64,000 nucleotides of DNA from Zasmidium citrigriseum (taxonomy: Eukaryota; Ascomycota; Dothideomycetes; Mycosphaerellales; Mycosphaerellaceae). Of this stretch, positions 1 to 8,473 are shown in pieces. Position numbers and translations under genes: made by a program. The stretch's first letter is position 1. Each line of letters begins with the position of its first letter. Location of the stretch: positions 62,001 to 126,000 of the forward strand of contig NHNW01000003.1 of NCBI GenBank assembly GCA_002786025.1, given 5' to 3'. The notes under the pieces were generated by a model that did not search any database, was not told the DNA's origin, and worked only from the letters and a program-made list of their open reading frames with translations.

Positions 1-683
1 TCGAAGCCTAGGGTGGCGAGGTCCTAGAATCTAGGTATTAGTGGCGGGTTGAGATTGGAGAGGGTGGGAGCGTACGTTGTAGAACATGCATCCGTCTTGT
101 GAGAGGATGGGGAGCTCCATTCCGAGGCAGGAGAAGGCGCGGCCGTAGAGGGAGTGGCAGTGGGCGACGCAGGTTACGTCTGGGCGGGCTTCGTGGACTG
201 TTCGAAAGCATTAGCTCGCGCCATCCCGCCATACCACTGGAAAAAGCTCTTTCGCATACCAGCAACATGAATCATAATCGCCGCCCGATTGATCAACTTA
301 TACCTCCCCGCCTCCAACACCTTCCCCTCATGATCCACCCTCACCAAATCACTCCTCCGAATCGTGGCGAAGCTTTGCCCAAAGGCATTCAGCCAGAATG
401 TGTTTGGCTCGACAGGATCCCTGCAAGAAATGTGTCCAGAGACGCCCTTGGCGAAGCCCTTGGAGGCGAAGATGCGGAAGGCGGCGGCGAGGCGCCCTTT
501 GAGATACGCACGCTCTTCGAGCTTGGTGGGGAACTTGGGCGGACCAGGGAAATCGGGATTGAAGTTGAAAATTTCCGGGGTGTCGTCTTTGGGTTGGGGT
601 TGTTGAGTGGTGATGCCGGCGCGGTGGGCATGGCCGGCGGCGGAGTGGAGGGGTTGGGCGAAGTCGTGTTGGTGGAGAGACAT
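1..683 (-). CDS. Class II aldolase/adducin domain protein, 3' end off the window
   Basis: Proposed exons are 260-683, 76-197 and 1-23, continuing beyond base 1. Both introns are short (198-259 with donor GTATGC; 24-75 with donor GTACGC). The joined frame reads KGRLAAAFRIFASKGFAKGVSGHIS, then IMIHVAVHEARPDV, then CVAHCHSLYGRAFS, which is the class II aldolase fold with its metal-binding HxH (AHCHS). Family members are zinc-dependent aldolases or epimerases, or non-catalytic adducin-like proteins; fungal members of this type are usually uncharacterised cytosolic proteins. The ATG at 683 is the first in frame. The N-terminal 45 residues are low-complexity and probably disordered. The substrate cannot be told from sequence. 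The gene faces away from the crotonase gene that starts at 1392. The exon joins are inferred. Confidence 0.8.
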
Positions 684-1391
684 GGTGGAGATTCGCCTTC
701 TGGATCGTTTGCTTGTGGGAGTGGGAAGAGTTTCCTGAAGGTTGCTGCACGAGAGGCCGAAGTAGGGTATCGCTCTTATAGATTGCTGTGTTCGGAGCCG
801 ATGTTCCCGATCGACACTAGGTACCTGCAGTACCCCTTGCAGGCAGGTGGTAATCTTTTGATCGTTATTGGCCCTTCACAGTCTGCAACAAATACGAACA
901 ATACTGACTTGGCCAGCTTCTCATCGTCGCAGCCTTGCATGCATAAGCCGAGCTTTGTCATCTGGATTCAGCTTGAGCTACGTAAGCAACCCAATGCACA
1001 AGCCGAAAATTCGAGCACCGGCATTGGGTGGTATTTGGTAAGAAATGTGTAACTGACTTTTGTTAGCTTCTTTCTCCATCTAATATGCTCTGGATTAGAA
1101 GGTCAACCTACCGGACGATGGTCAGTCCAAGCCGGCTCAGCCGAACGAGAGCGCGAGCGGTGTGGTGCTTCAAGAACGTTGTTGTCCGCGCACGGATCGT
1201 GTCCCGGACGAAAGCAATGCGTTACCTTCAACAACAACGTACTGCGCCATTTTCGATCCTGGGTTGATTCGGTTCAGTTTCTGACCACAGGCCGCTTCTA
1301 ATACACACTCCTCCAACGGTTCTCGGCCAGACATTTCAGGGCCCCCTGATCAGCGCCGCAGTCGTGACTCCGTGGAGATCCGGCATTGAAC
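684..1391. other. Intergenic, shared upstream region of two divergent genes
   Basis: About 700 bases between the starts of the aldolase-type gene (minus) and the crotonase gene (plus). A 317-codon open frame on the plus strand (99-1052) runs through it and back across the aldolase exon, but its composition is that of an antisense shadow and it resembles no family I know. I see no convincing gene, RNA or repeat here. Confidence 0.5.
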
Positions 1392-2237
1392 ATGCCGTAC
1401 AGCAATCTCTCTTGCGTGCAGGTTCATATCGAGGATACCGTAGCCCATGTGACCCTCAACCACCCACCAATCAACCTTTTCGATGAGGTCATGTCGAAAG
1501 AGCTTGATCAAATCACACGAGAGCTGGAGCGCGATGAGAACGTTCGAGTCGTCATTCTGCAGAGTGCAATACCCGAGTTCTTCATCGCACACTCTGGCCT
1601 AGCCCGAGTGACTGCTGGACCAAAGGACACGAGAGACGTCCCGACAACACCGAACTTTCGCCTGAGCCAGATCATTGGAGAAAGATTGCGGAACATGCCC
1701 AAAGTCACGATCGCCAAGGTAGAGGGTCGTGCTCGTGGTGGTGGGAATGAAGTCGTTCTGGCCGCCGACATGTGCTTTGCGGCGAGAGAGACGGCAGTGT
1801 TCGGACAACCGGAGATCATAGTCGGTCTGGTCCCCGGCGGAGGCTCAACACAGAGACTGCCACAACTCATTGGGCGGGCTCGTGCGATGGAAGTCCTTCT
1901 TGGTGGCGATGACGTTTCTGCCTCGACTGCCGAACAGTTTGGCTGGATCAATCGAGCGATGGACAAGGACGCCTTGGGACCTTTTGTTGAATATCTGGCT
2001 CGCCGCATTGCATCTTTCCCGGTGCATACTGTCGCGCATATCAAGGCAGCCGTCAATCGAGGGAGCACGCCTTTGCTCCCTGCAGGTTTGCTGACTGAGG
2101 CGCATGAATCGGATCTGTGCGTTGCGAGCGATGTGACGCGAGAGCGAGTTGGTGAGGGCCTGCGCCTTGGGATGGAGACATTCGATGGTGAGCTGGACCT
2201 ACCATCGTTTGCAGAGAAGCTGGCCTCGTCCTCCTAG
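1392..2237 (+). CDS. Enoyl-CoA hydratase/isomerase (crotonase) family protein
   Basis: Single-exon protein of 281 residues. The open frame extends upstream to a TTG, but the first ATG is at 1392. The crotonase fold is clear: an N-terminal beta strand ending in NHPPINLFD, the oxyanion-hole segment FFIAHSGLARV, the GGGNE loop and FGQPEIIVGLVPGGGSTQRLP. The glutamate of GGGNE (Glu120) and that of QPE (Glu141) sit where the two catalytic acids of enoyl-CoA hydratase lie, with one extra residue between them, so a hydratase-like reaction on an acyl-CoA thioester is plausible. The crotonase family also includes isomerases, dehalogenases and hydrolases, so the substrate is open. No clear mitochondrial presequence and no SKL-type peroxisomal tail is seen (it ends LASSS). 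Confidence 0.9.
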   Translation: MPYSNLSCVQVHIEDTVAHVTLNHPPINLFDEVMSKELDQITRELERDENVRVVILQSAIPEFFIAHSGLARVTAGPKDTRDVPTTPNFRLSQIIGERLRNMPKVTIAKVEGRARGGGNEVVLAADMCFAARETAVFGQPEIIVGLVPGGGSTQRLPQLIGRARAMEVLLGGDDVSASTAEQFGWINRAMDKDALGPFVEYLARRIASFPVHTVAHIKAAVNRGSTPLLPAGLLTEAHESDLCVASDVTRERVGEGLRLGMETFDGELDLPSFAEKLASSS

Positions 2238-2555
2238 GGAGGACGGGGACGAGGACGTCACCATTACGGCCAAGGTCTAGAGGCACATCGCTCGGCGCCA
2301 TCGATCACAATTTGAACTGTTCCAGAGTCAGCATACCACGCGAAGACCCGATTCCGTCTTAATCCTCTGTCAACGCCAGCGATGATGGTAGATGGAGATT
2401 GTTGTCAAGTTGTTGAGGCGGCGGGGGCGGAAGAGGTGAGGTTGGAGATCTCACGCTAGTGTCCCAAAGAGGACTAGACTTAGTGCCTGGGTGCCTGAGA
2501 TGTCCTCAACGCAAGAGCGAAGCTCGATGACACTTTCACCTTCATCAACACAACA
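2238..2555. other. Intergenic, nothing recognised
   Basis: 318 bases between the crotonase stop and the next ATG on the same strand. It should hold the promoter and 5' leader of the hydrolase gene. No repeat or RNA gene is seen. Confidence 0.5.
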
Positions 2556-3664
2556 ATGTCAGAAGATACCAATTCATACGAGAAATTTGAAATTCCAGAC
2601 TTTCAATTTGCTGGAGGCACACGGAAACGTATCCAAGTGGCCTATCGCTCCTTCAATCCCACATCTACCAAAGGCAGCGTCCTCATACCGACCTGCTATG
2701 GCGGACGCATCAAGACAACGCTTGACTTTACTTCCGGGGCTTTGAAAGATTATCATGTTATCGTTGTTGCTATGCTTGGGAATGGAGAGAGCTCGAGTCC
2801 TTCCAATGACCCTGAATTCCCTTCGGACTATTCGCTCCGTTATCAGGCAAGTGTCCCTGCTCTATCTGTCTCCTACATCAGAAAAATAAGCTTATGGCCT
2901 TGGATTAATTTGACTTCTTTGCATATATGCTGAGTTTCTTCCCACCACAGGACTGTATCAACGCCCAGTATGCCCTCCTTACCCAACATTTGGGTGTCAC
3001 AAGCCTGGAGGCCGTCATAGGATTCTCTATGGGAGGCCAACAAGCCTATTACTGGGCCGCTATGCATGGAATTGGTCACGATCCGTTCGTCAAACGAGCT
3101 ATCGTAATCTGCGGCAGTGCAAAGACGTCTGGCCACAACTATGCTTTCCTTGAAGGGCCAACATCTGCATTGATTGCCAGTCGTGACTACGACCAAGGCC
3201 GTTACAAACAGAACGGCATCAAGCCTACCCAAGGACTCCGAGCTTTTGGCAGAGCGTACGCTGCATGGCTAACCAGTGCCGAATGGTTCAGGCAGGAGCT
3301 CTGGAGAGAGCTCGGCGCAAAGAGTCTCCATGACTGGTTGCATCCGCCTGTCGCCTCTTACGAAAGCTGGGATCCAGAAGATCTCCTTGTTCTGGCGAGG
3401 ATGTGGCAAGCGGGAGACATCGGCTCTATTGCAGGAGATGGAGACTACAAGAAGGCCTTGAAGCTGATTACGGCCAAAGTTTTAGTGATGCCCTGCGAGA
3501 CTGATCAATACTTTGCGGCGGAGGACGGCAAGAATGAAGTCCAATTCTTGCAGCACGGCCTATATGATCCAATTCCTTCAATCTGGGGCCACATTGCTGG
3601 AAGCGGTGCAAATACCGCTGATGTCGAATGGATGGACAAGAAGATAGCAGACTTTATGAAGTAA
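2556..3664 (+). CDS. Alpha/beta hydrolase, homoserine O-acetyltransferase-like
   Basis: Two exons, 2556-2846 and 2951-3664, give 334 residues. The join reads SLRYQ/DCINAQYALLTQHLG, the usual segment before the nucleophile in MET2-like hydrolases. The nucleophile elbow is GFSMGGQQ (Ser123); a late acid is in MPCETDQYF and the catalytic histidine in WGHIAGSG. The family includes homoserine and serine acetyltransferases and many fungal relatives without acetyltransferase activity, often near secondary-metabolism genes. At 334 residues this one is shorter than true Met2 (about 480), so methionine synthesis is unlikely. The intron uses a GC donor (CAG/GCAAGT) with acceptor CCACCACAG; the nearest GT four bases downstream would break the frame. 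The true substrate is unknown. Confidence 0.85.
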
Positions 3665-3719
3665 GAGTGGGACTATGTGTATCGGTTGTGCTTGAGGTGT
3701 GATTTTCTGGTGGCCTTCA

Positions 3720-3727
3720 GCAAACGG
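3720..3727 (+). promoter_or_regulatory. GCAAACGG box upstream of copy A
   Basis: GCAAACGG lies 234 bases before the ATG of copy A, with a second related GCAAACGCCG at 3754. The same core occurs before copy B (4597-4606) and three times between copies C and D (5939, 6000, 6057). It is read directly from sequence; its function is not known. Confidence 0.4.
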
Positions 3728-3765
3728 AACACTGCAAGAGTCTTTCACGACATGCAAACGCCGCG

Positions 3766-3777
3766 AATTTCACATGC
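3766..3777 (+). promoter_or_regulatory. Shared motif AATTTCACATGC upstream of copy A
   Basis: A 12-base motif 188 bases before the ATG of copy A. The identical 12-mer occurs before copy F (7799-7810), and its exact reverse complement before copy D (6020-6031). A shorter TTCACATG lies before copy C (5328-5335). Recurrence at similar distances in a tandem family suggests either a conserved promoter element or residual duplication. Confidence 0.5.
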
Positions 3778-3953
3778 TCCTTCACTCGGTCCGATCTCTC
3801 GCAAGCTTCACTTCTTCCGCCGTCCACCTGAAGCCCTTTCCACCAAACATCGTCGCAACCAACCAGCCAGGCCCGCACCGTCCATCCAACAGCACCACAC
3901 GACCATCAAACACACACAAACTAAAGCAAGCTTCGACACATCCGACCTTCAAG

Positions 3954-4412
3954 ATGCCTGTTACGTGGGACGACGCCACCGACAAGAAATTCCTCCTCAA
4001 CATCATCAACGTCCTGGCCCCACAGAGTCTTCCATGGCCGACCATCTGCGACAGCATGGGCGAGGAGTTCACCATGGAGAGCGTCAAGTATGTTCTCTGC
4101 CCAAACACAATTGCATTCGCACATACTGATCATCACAGGTCCCGCTACAAGAAACTCAAGCAGCAAGCCAAGGCGCAGTTCGGCGACATGCCAGCTGGCG
4201 GCGACGGCACTCCAGCGAAGGCGACTCCACGCGGCAAGGGAAAGAAGGCCGACGGTGAGAAATCCACGGGCACGAAGCGCAAGTCCAAGAAGCCTGTCGA
4301 GGAGGAGAATGGCGCCGCTGGAGATGAGGACGACGTCGAAGCGACTCCGTCCAAGAAGCAGAAGATCAAGAAGGAGGAGTCTGCTGAGCAGGACGACGGC
4401 GAGCTGGTCTAG
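3954..4412 (+). CDS. SANT/Myb-like lysine-rich protein, array copy A
   Basis: Exons 3954-4087 and 4139-4412 give 135 residues. The N-terminal 50 residues begin with WDDATDKKFLLNII and run to FTMESVK/SRYKKLKQQ, a pattern of aromatic and aliphatic residues typical of a SANT/Myb helix-turn-helix. The rest is charged and lysine-rich, with a TPRGKGKKADGE segment resembling histone H1 tails or AT-hooks, the basic stretch TKRKSKK, TPSKKQKIKKEE (likely nuclear localisation signal) and an acidic end DDGELV. The intron (51 nt) is phase 2, directly after the conserved Val-Lys/Arg codon, as in the other five copies. It is the first of six head-to-tail paralogs. A nuclear DNA- or chromatin-binding role is inferred; I know no characterised member. 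Confidence 0.82.
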   Translation: MPVTWDDATDKKFLLNIINVLAPQSLPWPTICDSMGEEFTMESVKYVLCPNTIAFAHTDHHRSRYKKLKQQAKAQFGDMPAGGDGTPAKATPRGKGKKADGEKSTGTKRKSKKPVEEENGAAGDEDDVEATPSKKQKIKKEESAEQDDGELV

Positions 4413-4596
4413 ATCGGCATCTTTCGTCACTCCGGGTGGTGTATTACTTTACGGACATTGCGACTATACGGGTTGGGGGATATACATGAAGGAAGGATAG
4501 GACACGACGCTTGGTCTTGTCAAAACCGGCTGTTGCCCCAGGCAACTCGATCAAGAGGACGAGGATGTCGAGAACAGGCAGGAGCTCCAGAGTGAA

Positions 4597-4606
4597 GCAA
4601 ACGGCG
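4597..4606 (+). promoter_or_regulatory. AGTGAAGCAAACGGCG box upstream of copy B
   Basis: The sequence AGTGAAGCAAACGGCG (4591-4606) lies about 200 bases before the ATG of copy B. Its left half AGTGAAGCA recurs before copies D (5988), E (6978) and F (7759), and with a small insertion before C (5286-5300). Its right half GCAAACGGCG recurs before D. Confidence 0.5.
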
Positions 4607-4793
4607 CTTGTGAGTCACAAGCCACTTCAATTCAGTCCGTTTGCAGTCCCCTGAATTTTCCAACCCGCTTTCCAAGTCTTTCCTCTCCACTTCACAACTT
4701 CGCTACTCCCCAAACATCCACCCAACTACCACAGGCGTCACCACCACATCGAATCCAACACGACAAAGACCAAATTCCACATCCTCAGCAAAG

Positions 4794-5237
4794 ATGCCAG
4801 CAAAGTGGGACGACGAGTCGGAGAAGAAGCTGCTCATGGCCATCCTCCACGTCATGGGTCCAACGGCACCGACTCCAAACTGGAACTCAGTCGCCGCACT
4901 CATGGGACCCGACTACACCGGCGATGGCATTCGGTATGTCCACACCATCGCCTCCCCACTACAATGCCCTGCTAACTTTTACGACAGCCAGAAGTACACC
5001 AAGCAGCTGAAGAAGCAAGCCATCGCCCAGTTCGGAGAGCTCGAGGGGGACGCCGGCGCGAAGACTCCTGTCAAGAGAGGTGGCAAGAAGGCTGCTGGAG
5101 AGGGCGGCACGAAGTCTGCGGGTAGTAAGCGGAAGGCGAAGAAGGATGTTGGAGAGGATGGCGATGATGAGGAGATGAAGACGCCGAGTAAGAAGGTCAA
5201 GACTGAGGCTCAGGAGAGTGAGGGTGATGAGGTCTGA
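4794..5237 (+). CDS. SANT/Myb-like lysine-rich protein, array copy B
   Basis: Exons 4794-4933 and 4988-5237 give 129 residues. It opens MPAKWDDESEKKLLMAILHVMG and keeps the second aromatic of the SANT-like fold in PNWNSVAALMG and the third helix in DGIR/QKYTKQLKK. The tail has TPVKRGGKKAAGEGG, a basic run GSKRKAKK, TPSKKVKTE and the acidic terminus EGDEV. The single 54-nt intron splits the arginine codon (CG/C), the same place and phase as in the other copies. The ATG opens the conserved block and sits in AAAGATGCC. It lies 381 bases after the stop of copy A. Nuclear localisation and DNA binding are inferred from fold and charge. Confidence 0.82.
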   Translation: MPAKWDDESEKKLLMAILHVMGPTAPTPNWNSVAALMGPDYTGDGIRYVHTIASPLQCPANFYDSQKYTKQLKKQAIAQFGELEGDAGAKTPVKRGGKKAAGEGGTKSAGSKRKAKKDVGEDGDDEEMKTPSKKVKTEAQESEGDEV

Positions 5238-5484
5238 GCGGAGGCGAAGGGTCATGAGCGAATCTGAATCGGGCAAGAGCGGAAGAGTGAAAGTGATGCA
5301 ACAGGATTGGCGAGCATGTGCTTGAGCTTCACATGGTCTGAATAGATGTTCTGCTCTTTCCAATTTTCTTTTCCATTTTCTTTTCTTCTCTCTCTCGACA
5401 GCACCATCCATCCACACTTTCACCCCTCAACCTCATCCACAACTTCCAACAACAACAACTCCAAACCTACATCCACCATCAACC

Positions 5485-5934
5485 ATGGCCCCAGGAAAAT
5501 GGGACGACGACACGGACAAGCACCTCATGATGGCAATCATCCAGACCAGCACGGGCGGCAAAGCACCAGACTGGACGGCCATCTCAGCGCTCATGGGCGA
5601 GGGATTCGGTGTCAGCGCTATCAGGTGAGTGCGCCACTACCCATTTGGTAACAGTCGCTGATGATGGAGCAGCCAGAGGTACACCAAGCACATCAAGAAG
5701 AAGCCCTACGCCCAGTTCGGCGACGGGGATGGAGAGGCCAAGAAGACGCCCGCCAAGCGAGGTGGCAGGAAGGCAAAGGGAGAGACGAATGGGGCTGGTT
5801 CTAAGCGTAAGGGTAGCAAGGTTGATAGTCCTGTCGAGGAGGGTGAGAGTGAGGAGGAGACGCAGCCTCAGAGCAAGAAGGCCAAGATCAAGGAGGAGCC
5901 AGTCGAGGAGGACGATGACGAGGGTCTGGTCTGA
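5485..5934 (+). CDS. SANT/Myb-like lysine-rich protein, array copy C
   Basis: Exons 5485-5624 and 5673-5934 give 133 residues. It begins MAPGKWDDDTDKHLMMAII, continues with PDWTAISALMGEGF and VSAIS/QRYTKHIKKK, and then has the shared tail module TPAKRGGRKAKGE, the basic run GSKRKG, SKKAKIKEEP and the end EDDDEGLV. The 48-nt intron has donor GTGAGT and is phase 2, but the split codon gives Ser (AG/C) where most copies have Arg or Lys. The spacing to copy B is 247 bases, the shortest in the array. The acidic-basic tail organisation matches A, B, E and F. Confidence 0.82.
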
Positions 5935-6019
5935 ACATGCAAACGGCGGGCGGAGAGGAAGGATCCTGGCATTTTCTTTGGCTTAGGAGTGAAGCAGAAG
6001 CAAACGGCGACTAGAACGT

Positions 6020-6031
6020 GCATGTGAAATT
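6020..6031 (-). promoter_or_regulatory. Shared motif AATTTCACATGC (inverted) upstream of copy D
   Basis: GCATGTGAAATT on the plus strand is the exact reverse complement of the 12-mer before copies A and F. It lies about 220 bases before the ATG of copy D, between two GCAAACGG boxes at 6000 and 6057. Inversion with conserved sequence favours a protein-binding site over simple duplicated DNA. Confidence 0.5.
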
Positions 6032-6251
6032 GAGGGATTGCATTCACTTTTGTGCTGCAAACGGTACTTGAACTTCTCCCGTAAACGATCGTTCCTCTCT
6101 TCTCTCTCCGCCCTGTACTTTCACCCATACTGCCACAGAAAGCGTATATCACATGCCCTGGTGAAACTACCTTAACTTACAACACATCCAACCTCACTCG
6201 CACCAATCCCCGCGCCATCAACGTTCCCTCAACCCACCAACAGCATCAACA

Positions 6252-6847
6252 ATGGCAGCGCCCTGGACCTCCGAATCAGAGAAACGCCTCCTCATGGCCC
6301 TCCTTCACACGCACCCGCCCGCCAAACCTCAATACGCCAAAGTGGCCACCATGATAGGCAACGGCGCGCAGTACACGAGCGAAGGAGTGCGGTAGGTCCA
6401 CCTTCTTTATCAACGCTCTATCTCCGTTTGCTAACGTTCGACTGTGGCAGCCAACGCTTCCTTAAGGTGCGGAAGGAGAGCGATGAGATGTGGGGAGAGA
6501 ATAGGGATGTGGTGAAGAGGAGGTTTAAGGGGGGTGGGAGGAAGAAGAAGGTCAAGGCCAAGGTGGAGGATGTGGTGGGAGAGGCTGGCGATGATGGGGA
6601 GTGGATCCCAGCGAAGAGCACGAAGGGCCGTGGCAACGGAAAGGCCAAAGCGAGCATCAAGGAAGCCGAGGGCGATGGAGAGAGCAGCGATGAGATTGAG
6701 GTGGCTCCCCGTGCGAGCATCAAGGTCGAAGGCACTGGCAAGGCGATGGAGGGCTTGGATGGCGACTACAGCGACGGAGAGAGGGAGGCAGCGAGAGGCT
6801 TGATGCGTTTGGCCACGGCAGCTTGGGACACGGACGACGAGGAATAG
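6252..6847 (+). CDS. SANT/Myb-like protein, divergent array copy D
   Basis: Exons 6252-6391 and 6451-6847 give 178 residues, the longest copy. The N-terminal module is intact (WTSESEKRLLMALLHTH, then YAKVATMIGNG, then SEGVR/QRFLKVRKE), with the family intron at the same codon and phase (59 nt, donor GTAGGT). The tail differs: it lacks the TP-KRG-KKA-GE block and the EV or LV terminus. Instead it has GGGRKKKVKAKVEDVV, a GRGNGKAKASIK segment and a C-terminal GLMRLATAAWDTDDEE that could form an amphipathic helix. It keeps the alternation of basic and acidic stretches. The gene looks intact and probably neofunctionalised; transcription would test this. Confidence 0.78.
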
Positions 6848-7161
6848 ACTGTCCCCGTCGACCACGGCTGCCTCTCAGATCTAGATAGGTCATCTCGTTG
6901 GCATGGACGAGAGGCCAAGGGACGGAGATAGCAATCCGTGAGTGAAGGTAGGAGCCCTATGAGTGAATGAGCAATCGAGTGAAGCACAAGCCTTCAGCTG
7001 CTGCAATTGAATGAAACTCACCTGCGTGCCTCCTTTAAACTTCCATCCCTTCCCACCTCTTCTTCTTCCCCCAAACACCAACAACAAACACCTCCGCACA
7101 GTCATCTACAACCAACACCCTCTCCATCAAACCGAAACCATCCAACCCACCAGCCTTCAAG

Positions 7162-7614
7162 ATGCCACCAGGAAAATGGGACGACGCCAGCGAGAAGCAA
7201 ATGCTGCTCGCCCTCATCCATCTCAACCCGCCAACAGGCGCCAACTACGCCAAAGTGGCCAGCATGATGGACGGAGACTTCAGCGCTGAGGCTGTCCGGT
7301 ACGTCCTGACACCCACACCAGCATCCACTTCCTCCCTCCTTGCAACGTTCACACTGACGTTTCTGTGAAATAGCCAGAAGCTCATGAAGATCAAGAAGAC
7401 CAACGCCGCGCAGTGGGGCGATGTCGAAGTTGCCGAGGGTGTCAAGAAGACGCCTGTCAAGCGTGGAAAGAAGGCTGAGGGAGAGGTTACGAAGAGTGGG
7501 AAGCGGAAGGCGAAGAAGGATGCCGAGGGTGACAATGAGGAGGGCGAGAAGCAGGAGTCTCCGGAGAAGAAGGTCAAGGTTGAGGAGAATGGCGATGATG
7601 AGGATGAGGTCTAG
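7162..7614 (+). CDS. SANT/Myb-like lysine-rich protein, array copy E
   Basis: Exons 7162-7298 and 7374-7614 give 125 residues, the shortest copy. It begins MPPGKWDDASEKQMLLALIHL, has NYAKVASMMDGDFSAEAVR/QKLMKIKK, then TPVKRGKKAEGE, KSGKRKAKK, SPEKKVKVEE and the end DDEDEV. In the first helix region it is closest by eye to copy D (shared YAKVA), and in the tail to copy B. The 75-nt intron is the longest of the six but has the same position and phase 2. AGTGAAGCA occurs 184 bases before its ATG. Nuclear chromatin association is inferred. Confidence 0.82.
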
Positions 7615-7798
7615 CTGGCTGGTTGGATCTCGCTTGATCGATCTGCTATGCTATGGTCAGCAAGGTCCATCAACCGACATGAGATTGGAGATGCAGCGGA
7701 GAGAACAGACCGATAGTGAGCCCTGAGCATGCCTTGGGGTGAAATCGGCTGGAAGAACAGTGAAGCAGCGAACAAATTCGCGCCCTTCACAAGGCTCA

Positions 7799-7810
7799 AA
7801 TTTCACATGC
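7799..7810 (+). promoter_or_regulatory. Shared motif AATTTCACATGC upstream of copy F
   Basis: Identical to the 12-mer at 3766-3777. It lies 229 bases before the ATG of copy F and 32 bases after an AGTGAAGCA (7759-7767), so this gene has both shared elements. A TATAAAG occurs at 7842, downstream of both. Confidence 0.5.
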
Positions 7811-8027
7811 AGCTCCCCGAAAACCTCACCTCCCAGAAAGTATAAAGCTTCCATTTCCTTCCAGCTTTCTTCTTCTTCCTTCTCTCCACCAACAACCACC
7901 ACCGACAATTCCATCCTCCACCCACACCAGCTTCCAGTACCCTACCCACCCACCAATCACAAACCAATCACCCACTACCACCCACTACCACCCACAACGA
8001 TCCAACGCCCATACGACACCAGCCAAA

Positions 8028-8473
8028 ATGGTCAACTGGAACGATACCGCTCAGAAGCAGCTCCTGCTCACCGTCATCCACCTCCAAGGCACCACAGCCA
8101 CCTCCTGGGACAAGGTCGCAGCCATGATGGGAGGCGGCTACACTGCATCTGCCGTCAAGTAAGCACTGCCTCGTCGTCAACAGCCTGGGACCTTTGCTAA
8201 CCGACCACCAGGCAGCAGTTCAACAAGCTCAAGCGCGAGTGCCGCGAGACCTTCGGCGAGATGGGCGAGGGCGATGGAGAGGCGTCTACTCCCAAGCCAC
8301 GCGGCAGAGGCAAGAAGGCAGCTGGCGAGGCGAGCACTGGCAAGCGCAAGAACAGGAAGGATGCTGAGCAGACCGTCGGCAGCGAGGACGATGCGGAGGA
8401 GAGTCCATCCAAGAAGGTGAAGGTCAAGGCGGAGGCTAAGGACGAGGCCAAGGAGAGCGATGATGAGGTCTGA
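8028..8473 (+). CDS. SANT/Myb-like lysine-rich protein, array copy F
   Basis: Exons 8028-8158 and 8212-8473 give 130 residues. It starts MVNWNDTAQKQLLLTVIHL, with SWDKVAAMMGGGYTASAVK/QQFNKLKRE completing the SANT-like module. The tail has TPKPRGRGKKAAGEAS (PRGRGKK is AT-hook-like), GKRKNRK, SPSKKVKVKAEAK and the end ESDDEV. The 53-nt intron is phase 2 at the family position. It is the last copy; the next supported gene on this strand is about 1.6 kb away. The pyrimidine- and CCAC-rich 5' leader is longer than in the other copies. Confidence 0.82.

Noticed and set aside
99..1052. 317-codon plus-strand frame
   Set aside because: It is antisense to the class II aldolase exon and runs into intergenic DNA, with no family motif.
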